Part shown: piece by piece, positions 41,428 through 47,296 of the stretch
Numbering within the stretch: position 1 is the first letter of the stretch
How the letters are laid out: each line of letters opens with the position of its first letter
Source of the DNA: Microcaldota archaeon
GTDB taxonomy: Archaea > Micrarchaeota > Micrarchaeia > Micrarchaeales > CABMGC01
Assembly (NCBI GenBank): GCA_021789155.1
Contig: JAJYJW010000004.1
Location: 1 to 47,296, forward strand
DNA length: 47,296 nucleotides
Direction: 5' to 3'
Position numbers and translations under genes: made by a program
The notes under the pieces: generated by a model
The model's database searches: none
What the model was told of the DNA's origin: nothing
Seen by the model: the letters and a program-made list of their open reading frames with translations, nothing else

Positions 41428-42177
41428 TCACTGTTTTCCTTCGTATTTAGCGGCGGAGGTTTCGTAAGGTGCTGAAAGCGCCCTGCGCTGCTCCGCAGAT
41501 ATGAACTTGCCCGCATTCTTTATGTATTCCATTCCCTTCGAGAATTGCTCTTTTGTAAGAGACCCGTCCATCTGAAGCAGAAGCACTTCGTTGCTCCTTG
41601 GTGCGATTGCTACCGGCATATCGGCATCGGAATAGTTGTCCTCTATCATATTCAGATCAAGTATTACGTCTTCGCCTACCTTTCCTACCGATACTGCATA
41701 AGGCAGGTCATACATCGGTATTCCCGAAGATGCCAATGCAACGCTAGCCGCAGTTATACCCGCAACTCTCGTGCCGCCGTCGCTTTGGAGTATTTCTATG
41801 AATATCTCTATTTCATTTCCAGGGAAGTAATCCAGCATTACTGCTTTTTCGAATACCTCTCTTGTTACTTTAGATATCTCTATTGCGCGCCTATTCTGGC
41901 CACTTCTCCCGTGTCCTTCTATAGACGAGAAAGGAGCCATGGAATACCTGCATTTTATCACTGCTTTATCCGGATCCTGCGTGTGCTTCGGCAACGCTTC
42001 CTTTGGTCCGAATACTGCAGCGAGCACTTTGTTATTGCCCCATTCCAAGTATGCTGAGCCCGCGGCGTTCTTCAGAACGTTCGCCTCTATCTTCAAAGGC
42101 CTAAGCTGATCGAACGCCCTTCCGTCGAGCCTTTTCCCTTCTTTTATAAGTTGTGGTTTTTCTCCTGATCCGCCCAT
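41428..42177 (-). CDS. rrp41: Exosome subunit Rrp41 (catalytic)
   Basis: This roughly 249-aa RNase PH-like subunit carries the phosphorolytic 3' exonuclease and tailing activity of the exosome. Key stretches are KRLDGRAFDQLRPLKIEANV, the basic RNA- and phosphate-binding region GRSGQNRRAIEIS, LQSDGGTRVAGITAASVAL and IEDNYSDADMPVAI with the acidic residues of the active site. The ATG at 42177 follows GTGAT and the Rrp4 stop by 5 bases. Confidence 0.96.
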   Translation of the reverse strand: MGGSGEKPQLIKEGKRLDGRAFDQLRPLKIEANVLKNAAGSAYLEWGNNKVLAAVFGPKEALPKHTQDPDKAVIKCRYSMAPFSSIEGHGRSGQNRRAIEISKVTREVFEKAVMLDYFPGNEIEIFIEILQSDGGTRVAGITAASVALASSGIPMYDLPYAVSVGKVGEDVILDLNMIEDNYSDADMPVAIAPRSNEVLLLQMDGSLTKEQFSKGMEYIKNAGKFISAEQRRALSAPYETSAAKYEGKQ

Positions 42178-42182
42178 GAATA

Positions 42183-42827
42183 TCACTCTTTATTTTCAGG
42201 AACGCCCTCCTGCTCGGTCTGTTCTTCAGCAGATCCCGCAGGGAACATGCTGCGAATCCTTTCTGTCAATCCAGATGTGTGCGCCTCCTTTTCTATCTTC
42301 AAAATAGCCTCGGTTGCCAATTTAATGTCTCCGCCGTGGATCCATATCCTCCCGTTCATGCCCACCATTATGTTTGCCTTAGTTCCGGAAATCAACTGCT
42401 TGAGCATTCCCTTTTCTTTGCCTATCACTCTAGGAACTTTCGAAGGTTTTATGTCCATGACCTTGCCTCCGCTCAATCTTCTTGGAGATGACAGTATCAC
42501 TACTTTCGTATCGTCTATTCCCCTTACCAGAGCTTCAACTACGTCCCCTCTTCGCAGGTTTTCCTTTGTGAACTTGGCTATTATCATTCCTTTGTAAGGT
42601 GCATTCAGATCAACGTTGTAGCTGCTCATTCTCGCTTCGTCTATTACCCCTATTACTGAATCCCCCTTCCTAGGATACCAAAGTCCTTCGAGAGGGATGA
42701 GCGACATCCTTTGCTCGTCGAACATGCCCAATACTGACGACACCGTCTTCTCTCCATCTACGAAGGAATTGTCTATCCTCAAAGGCTTTTCTGCCAGAAC
42801 TTCGCCCGGCACAACTACTCTATTCAT
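42183..42827 (-). CDS. rrp4: Exosome RNA-binding subunit Rrp4
   Basis: This 214-aa cap protein of the exosome has an N-terminal domain (VVVPGEVLAE), an S1 domain (YPRKGDSVIGVI, YKGMIIAKFT, RRGDVVEALV) and a KH-like domain (PRVIGKEKGMLKQLI, MNGRIWIHGG). The C-terminal tail is Glu-rich. It directly abuts the SBDS stop codon. Confidence 0.95.
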   Translation of the reverse strand: MNRVVVPGEVLAEKPLRIDNSFVDGEKTVSSVLGMFDEQRMSLIPLEGLWYPRKGDSVIGVIDEARMSSYNVDLNAPYKGMIIAKFTKENLRRGDVVEALVRGIDDTKVVILSSPRRLSGGKVMDIKPSKVPRVIGKEKGMLKQLISGTKANIMVGMNGRIWIHGGDIKLATEAILKIEKEAHTSGLTERIRSMFPAGSAEEQTEQEGVPENKE

Positions 42828-43520
42828 TTAAACACTCAATATTTTTGTTGCTGCAGCGCCTTTCGTAAGGGCGTTGAGCTTGTCGAAGAATGAAGCTTGC
42901 ATGCCTGCAGGGAATTCAACCTGTGCGGAAAGCGAACCATTAGAAAGCCAGGTCTCGCTCTTCAACCCAAATTGCTTTAGCAAACTATAACAACGGTTTG
43001 CAGATTCTGAAGGAATCGTAACTTCTATCTTAACTGTAGCGAATTTAATTGGTATAATAACATTTATACTCTTTACTACTGCCTCTACCTGCTCGGTCGC
43101 ATTCTTGAATGGATCTACGTGCACCCTTGCCTGCTCCATGGCGTTCTCTATTCTTTGAGGTGGATGAGGTGTGTTGGTCCTTGGGTCTATAGAGTTTCTG
43201 GATATTATCTCTATTATCTGCTTCCTTTTGTTCTGCAGCAGTTCGTTCTTCTGCTCCGTAGTCAGGGGAACGTCCCCGTTTTTCATTATTATTCCGGCTA
43301 TTTTGCTGAAATCTGTTGTACCGAATGCCTTGGCAATCTTGTCCTGGGTTTGCCTTTCTCCCTTATTGGCGTCTTTGAACACTTCTTCTACTTCTACCGC
43401 TTTCATCGGGTCCTGTATTTTCCCGGTTATGTAGTCATATGCTGCCCTAGGCTCCACGAATATCTCGAATTCGTCTCCTTGATGCTTGTACTTTGCTATT
43501 ATCTGTTTGCCAGAAGACAT
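42828..43520 (-). CDS. sdo1: SBDS-family ribosome maturation protein
   Basis: This roughly 230-aa protein is the archaeal SBDS homologue, which with EF-2 releases aIF6 from the large subunit; eif6 also lies in this window. Features are IAKYKHQGDEFEIFVEP and the FYSH domain, then TTEQKNELLQNKRKQIIEII and the conserved IDPRTNTPHPPQRIENAMEQ, and a C-terminal ferredoxin-like domain. The ATG at 43520 has GGTG seven bases upstream; a GTG three codons earlier is less likely. Confidence 0.96.
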   Translation of the reverse strand: MSSGKQIIAKYKHQGDEFEIFVEPRAAYDYITGKIQDPMKAVEVEEVFKDANKGERQTQDKIAKAFGTTDFSKIAGIIMKNGDVPLTTEQKNELLQNKRKQIIEIISRNSIDPRTNTPHPPQRIENAMEQARVHVDPFKNATEQVEAVVKSINVIIPIKFATVKIEVTIPSESANRCYSLLKQFGLKSETWLSNGSLSAQVEFPAGMQASFFDKLNALTKGAAATKILSV

Positions 43521-43529
43521 GAAGAACAC

Positions 43530-44225
43530 CTAGAGGTATTTTTCTATCTCGTTGGTGCTCAGCATTGCATACTCATTGCCGTCTTCCACATAACCGATGT
43601 CAAGATCGTCTACGGTGAGCTTGCCCTCGTTAATCTTCTTTATTATCTTCATCCCCAGGGCTATTCCGTCGTCAACGCTCATCTTGTCCTTGTACTCTTT
43701 CATCAGCACTTCGGTAGCTACCTTCTTTCCTGCACCTATCGCATCTGTTTTATATCCCAGAAACGAAGCGCCAGGTTCTATCTCGAACAAACGGGGTGCG
43801 GAGTCTATTCCGCCGAGGAGCATCGACACTGCGTATGGGCGCATGCCGCCATAAAGCGTAGCCTGCATCATATAAGATGAGATGTCCTTAGCCAATGCCT
43901 CAACCGATTTGACCTCGTTGTAAAGCAGTTTGTGGTTCTGAGAGTTGCTTCTTGCAACGCTTATCATGTGTAAGCCGTCGGCGACCATTCCGCTGTAAGT
44001 AGCGCCTATGTGCGCATCTACCCTGAACACCTTGTGTATCGTGCTTGGCACTGCCAACGGATCAATCGCATTCTTGTGCGCAACGAAAACAACTCCATTC
44101 TTCACTACCATTCCCAGAGAAGTAGCTCCCTTTCTCACTCCCTCTTTTGCATATTCTACCTGGAAAAGCCTGCCGTCAGGGTTGAACATAACTCCGCGGT
44201 CGTATGCTTGTACGTTAGGATACAT
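43530..44225 (-). CDS. psmA: Proteasome alpha subunit
   Basis: This 231-aa protein forms the outer gate rings of the 20S proteasome. The alpha-type H0 helix YDRGVMFNPDGRLFQVEYA and the following EGVRKGATSLG are diagnostic, as is the lack of an N-terminal Thr active site. GGTGAAATT precedes the ATG. It is first in the cluster psmA-SBDS-rrp4-rrp41-rrp42-L37Ae, an order conserved in many archaea. No beta subunit gene is in the window. Confidence 0.96.
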   Translation of the reverse strand: MYPNVQAYDRGVMFNPDGRLFQVEYAKEGVRKGATSLGMVVKNGVVFVAHKNAIDPLAVPSTIHKVFRVDAHIGATYSGMVADGLHMISVARSNSQNHKLLYNEVKSVEALAKDISSYMMQATLYGGMRPYAVSMLLGGIDSAPRLFEIEPGASFLGYKTDAIGAGKKVATEVLMKEYKDKMSVDDGIALGMKIIKKINEGKLTVDDLDIGYVEDGNEYAMLSTNEIEKYL

Positions 44226-44260
44226 AATTTCACCAAAAGCAATCTTCTAACCTTACATTT

Positions 44261-44271
44261 GGTATATAAAG
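44261..44271 (-). promoter_or_regulatory. TATA box of the psmA-exosome operon
   Basis: On the minus strand CTTTATATACC is centred about 41 bases before the psmA ATG. This gives a leader of about 15 bases that contains GGTGA. Confidence 0.6.
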
Positions 44272-44327
44272 ATAAAAACACTTTGGTGCAGATGCAGATG
44301 ATGCTGTAACATGCGCCATTTTAGTAA

Positions 44328-44337
44328 GGTTTATAAG
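44328..44337 (+). promoter_or_regulatory. TATA box of the secF-secD operon
   Basis: GGTTTATAAG would set transcription start near 44358, about 45 bases before the secF ATG. The leader ends in GGTTGAT just before the start codon. Confidence 0.5.
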
Positions 44338-44402
44338 AATGAAGAACTAACTTCTAAGAGTTAGACTGCTTTGATTGCTTTCTACGGTTTCACGCGGTTG
44401 AT

Positions 44403-45569
44403 ATGTCCGGCTTTCCTAATATATACAAATACAAGCACCTAGAAGTGCTAATCGCAATTCCCATAGTACTCATGCTCATAGGCATAGTTCTCGCAACTAA
44501 CGTCTCTCTGGATTCATCCCTTAGCGGCGGAATAACCATAATATTGCAGACGAACCAGAGCATAAATTCGCAGCAGCTTGCTGGTACAATCACATCGTAT
44601 TTGCACGTTGAAAGCCCGCAGATAACCTATGGCGGAGGACAAGTCCAAATAGGAATTACGAACAACCAAAGTCTTGCCAATGCGGAAACAAGCCTTCTAA
44701 GCTTGTACTCATACAGAAGCAACTATTCTACTGCTCTAGTGAATATAACAAGCGCGCAGACTGTATTGAATAGGAATGCGTCGAATTCGACTGCACAGCA
44801 GCAACTCGCAACCTACAGCTTGCTTGCAAATCAGAGCATAGCAGGCATGAACACGCAATACAAACAGGTGCTGAAATACCTTAATCCTCTGATTAACACC
44901 AGCAGTTATGCTAGCACCGTAATAACAACACATAACATAGACAACGCATCTCAGGTTGCGCAGAATCTGTACACGAATGCATCGCAAGCGTACAAGAATA
45001 AGGTAATATCGTTCCTCCACACTAAGATCAATTTCGAATCGTTCAGCTATCAGGAAGTAACCCCTACCTTGGGTACTTTCTTCCTGAAAGAGATGTGGGA
45101 CATAATCATAACCGTATTCATACTTATATCGATAATAGTATTCGTGGTGTTCAGATCCGCGATTCCCTCTATTGCGATAGTATTCGGTGCGGGCAACGAT
45201 TTGATAATAGCAGTTGGCGCAATGGCCCTGATGCATATTCCTCTAGGGTTGCCGAGCATCGGTGGCCTTCTCATGCTGATAGGTTATGCAATCGACACGG
45301 AAATGCTTACCGCAATAAGGATATTGAAGAGAAGAGAGGGAACGCCTGAGGAAAGGGCGCACGATGCGATGGCTACTGGTATAACAATGACCGGCGCAGC
45401 AATCGCCTCATTCGCAGTGCTTTTCATAGTTTCCATTATATCATATGTACCAACGTACTACCAAATTTCAGGAGTGGTTCTTGCGGGCCTGATAGGAGAC
45501 ATAATAACGACATGGTTCGGCAACACCCCGATGATACTGCTATACAAACGCAGCAAAGAGAAGATTTAG
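44403..45569 (+). CDS. secF: Protein-export protein SecF
   Basis: This 388-aa RND-type membrane protein assists Sec translocation. It has an N-terminal helix, the SecF/SecD motif SLDSSLSGGITIIL, and a large extracytoplasmic Asn/Ser/Gln-rich domain (about residues 45-215). Five C-terminal helices carry MWDIIITVFILISIIVFVVF, LPSIGGLLMLIGYAIDTEM and AIASFAVLFI. The periplasm-side domain is longer than I expect for archaeal SecF. It touches secD with no gap. Confidence 0.93.
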   Translation: MSGFPNIYKYKHLEVLIAIPIVLMLIGIVLATNVSLDSSLSGGITIILQTNQSINSQQLAGTITSYLHVESPQITYGGGQVQIGITNNQSLANAETSLLSLYSYRSNYSTALVNITSAQTVLNRNASNSTAQQQLATYSLLANQSIAGMNTQYKQVLKYLNPLINTSSYASTVITTHNIDNASQVAQNLYTNASQAYKNKVISFLHTKINFESFSYQEVTPTLGTFFLKEMWDIIITVFILISIIVFVVFRSAIPSIAIVFGAGNDLIIAVGAMALMHIPLGLPSIGGLLMLIGYAIDTEMLTAIRILKRREGTPEERAHDAMATGITMTGAAIASFAVLFIVSIISYVPTYYQISGVVLAGLIGDIITTWFGNTPMILLYKRSKEKI

Positions 45570-47186
45570 ATGGGCGCATTAGACTACTTAAAAGATAGGC
45601 GCATTTCTGGCGCGATCGCCATAATACTCATATTGGCAATACTAGATTTCAAATTCGGAGGACCTACCTTCCTTCATTTTGGGATAGAGTTTGTAGGTGG
45701 CACGCAAATACCTATATCGCTTGAACATGGGACCACGCCAACGCAGATGAGCAATATAATTAGCATAATACAGCAGAGAGTTTCGACGTTCGGCTTGAAG
45801 CAGGTAACCGTAGAGGGAGTCGGAACATCGACCATATACGTTACAGTACCCAGCGTATCCGCTTCGGAAATCAACCAGACCATAAACATAATTGAAAGCC
45901 AGGGAGTTTTTCAAGGGGTAGTTGACGGGGTGGAAGCGCTAAACGGATCGTCTATACTTAGCGGAAGCATAGGAACAGCGCCGCCAATAACATCTGGAGC
46001 GAACGTATCGTGGGCAGTTGACTTCTTCCTTACCGAACAGGGAGTGAGCAAATTCGCCAGAGTAGCGTATGGCAAGGCGTACATGCCTTTGTATATGTTC
46101 CTTGACAGACCGACTAGATCCATCTTACTACTCAATTCTTCCCTGCTCAGCGCTGCTTCTAATTACGGACTCACAAAATCCGATGCCATTCAGGCTATGC
46201 AAAATGCTCTGCTACTAGGCAACAGCACGATACCTTTGCAGCTGATAGACGGGAACAGCACGAACTGGAATGCATTGCAAACCTATTTCAACACAAGCAG
46301 GAAATACTATGGCAAAGTGATACTCGGCACTTACACGCCTAATAGCATAATAAGCGCATTGAAGGCGATGAACTATACCTTGGTAATTGAAGCTCCTGCC
46401 AACCTTACCCCGACATTCGAAACCATACAAGGAACAACGGGCAGCGTAACTCCCGCAGTCTTGTCGTGGTCTGCAGTCGGAATGCTATATGCGCCGGTGC
46501 TGCAGCCCGGGGTAACCAATGGAACCTCAGGCTCTTCTTATCAGATAACCGGAGGGGTACCTGCGAATCTTTCAGTCAACGCGAAGATAGGGGCTGCGAC
46601 AAACGAATCCAAGAAAGTCGCGAGCATTCTATCCGGAGGCGCACTGCCGGCCAAGGTTCTTGTCGGGAACCCTACGGTCATACCCGCAACACTGGGTACG
46701 CAGTTCCTGTATGCGAGCGTTCTCGCTGCGGTGTTTGCTGTGCTCGCGGTAGCGGCCATAATAGCGTTGCGATACAAGCACATGTTCCTAGTTCTCCCGA
46801 TCATAATAACTGTTTTGGGAGAGCTTTTCATAATCGTGTCTATAATAGGACTGCTTGGCACGATAGACCTGTCAGCGGTGGCAGGCATGATAGCAGTAGT
46901 CGGTACTGGGGTAGATGACCAAATAGTCATAACCGACGAAATAACGAATACGCGAGATAATTCAACGATAAAGACGAAACTGAGGAGCGCATTCTACGTC
47001 ATATGGGTTGATGCAGTTCTTCTGATAATAGCTATGCTGCCTTTGCTCTTCTCCACGAGCTTGGTAACGGTCATCGGCTTTGCCGAATCTACAATACTTG
47101 GCGCGCTTCTAGGTGTGATGATAACAAGACCTGCGTATGCCGCAATGCTGAGCCATCACTACTTCAAGGGTGAGAAGGTTGCCTAA
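45570..47186 (+). CDS. secD: Protein-export protein SecD
   Basis: This 538-aa partner of SecF has helix 1 (about 13-26), FGIEFVGGTQIPI (the conserved GGT after TM1), and the P1 head domain with IIQQRVSTFGLKQVTVEGVG. A C-terminal six-helix block contains VIPATLGTQFLYASVLAAVF, IDLSAVAGMIAVVGTGVDDQ and FSTSLVTVIGFAES. The acidic pair in TGVDDQIVITDEI lies in the conserved TM4 region. The order secF-secD forms one operon. Confidence 0.94.
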   Translation: MGALDYLKDRRISGAIAIILILAILDFKFGGPTFLHFGIEFVGGTQIPISLEHGTTPTQMSNIISIIQQRVSTFGLKQVTVEGVGTSTIYVTVPSVSASEINQTINIIESQGVFQGVVDGVEALNGSSILSGSIGTAPPITSGANVSWAVDFFLTEQGVSKFARVAYGKAYMPLYMFLDRPTRSILLLNSSLLSAASNYGLTKSDAIQAMQNALLLGNSTIPLQLIDGNSTNWNALQTYFNTSRKYYGKVILGTYTPNSIISALKAMNYTLVIEAPANLTPTFETIQGTTGSVTPAVLSWSAVGMLYAPVLQPGVTNGTSGSSYQITGGVPANLSVNAKIGAATNESKKVASILSGGALPAKVLVGNPTVIPATLGTQFLYASVLAAVFAVLAVAAIIALRYKHMFLVLPIIITVLGELFIIVSIIGLLGTIDLSAVAGMIAVVGTGVDDQIVITDEITNTRDNSTIKTKLRSAFYVIWVDAVLLIIAMLPLLFSTSLVTVIGFAESTILGALLGVMITRPAYAAMLSHHYFKGEKVA

Positions 47187-47296
47187 ACACTGCCCAAGAT
47201 GCAACGCCTCGAGCGCAGACGTTAGATTCAATGGGGAATTCTGCGAGAACTGCACCATGGAATTTCTGGCACCTAAGCTGCCTGAAAGGATAAGCA
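47179..47296 (+). CDS. Nmd3-like zinc protein, 5' part only
   Basis: A frame starts with TTG eight bases inside the end of secD, behind GGGTGAG, and runs off the window. The 39 codons read KHCPRCNASSADVRF then FCENCTMEFLAPKLPERIS. Two CxxC pairs with this spacing and the EF..P.LPERI continuation resemble the N-terminus of archaeal Nmd3, a large-subunit export/assembly homologue. The remainder lies outside the window, so the call is tentative. Confidence 0.65.
   Translation, partial: MPKHCPRCNASSADVRFNGEFCENCTMEFLAPKLPERIS

Noticed and set aside
43119-43880. 253-codon open frame antisense to SBDS and psmA
   Set aside because: Tyr/Leu/His-rich shadow of two certain genes.
44281-44320. GATGATG and CTGTAA in the psmA/secF gap as a C/D RNA
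   Set aside because: The boxes deviate from consensus and the spacing is wrong; the gap is explained by two divergent promoters.

Overview
The window is a gene-dense archaeal chromosome segment. Archaeal-type genes include TFB, RpoP, histone, MBF1, FEN-1, aIF6, an archaeal AlaRS, CDP-archaeol synthase, the exosome/SBDS/proteasome cluster and L39e/L31e/S19e. A family of very short class-III-signal-peptide (pilin-like) LamG proteins, compact spacing, frequent TTG/GTG starts behind GTGAT/GGTG ribosome sites and many small orphan membrane proteins suggest a DPANN lineage, probably Micrarchaeota-like. The lineage is an inference from gene style only.

Layout. 1-2.2 kb: tRNA-Ile, one LamG surface protein, a small membrane protein and a tandem pair of SMR/EamA-like transporters. 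2.2-8.2 kb: type IA topoisomerase, TrmI-like tRNA methyltransferase, two orphans and TFB. 8.2-10.7 kb: a secreted orphan and a large GHKL ATPase that ends in a zincin-like metal site. 10.7-12.7 kb (minus): S19e, PDCD5-like, L39e, L31e, aIF6. 12.9-14.7 kb: two tandem LamG proteins. 15.3-19.5 kb: a C/D box sRNA directly in front of an Exo5/Cas4-like Fe-S nuclease, then AlaRS and CarS. 19.5-24 kb: site-2 protease, then MBF1, FEN-1, Hsp20 and a tiny lysine-rich protein. 24-28.4 kb: AsnRS, two paralogous membrane proteins and two more LamG proteins. 28.5-30.7 kb: a PadR-regulated ABC exporter operon with a three-copy operator-like repeat. 30.7-35.3 kb: two exported proteins, an intron-containing tRNA-Ser(TGA), an orphan RelE-like toxin gene and PolX. 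35.4-38.5 kb: three tandem AT-rich coiled-coil orphans. 38.7-39.8 kb: a second C/D box sRNA directly in front of a histone gene, then a zinc protein and a PRC-barrel protein. 39.8-44.2 kb (minus): proteasome alpha, SBDS, Rrp4, Rrp41, Rrp42, L37Ae, an orphan and RpoP. 44.4-47.3 kb: SecF, SecD and the start of an Nmd3-like gene.

The most interesting signal is the pair of textbook C/D box sRNAs at 15394-15448 and 38738-38784. In each, a TATA box places the expected +1 at the C box, and the D box lies only 5-18 nt before the start codon of a protein gene. The sRNA would therefore also form the mRNA leader of that gene. One guide matches the usual anticodon loop of archaeal tRNA-Leu(CAA) so that C34 would be methylated. 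Other unusual items are the GHKL-metallopeptidase fusion, five pilin-like LamG proteins with constant ends and a permuted LamG order, and the periodic PadR operator.

No CRISPR array, insertion sequence or obvious prophage is visible. No stretch of more than 300 bases lacks a gene.
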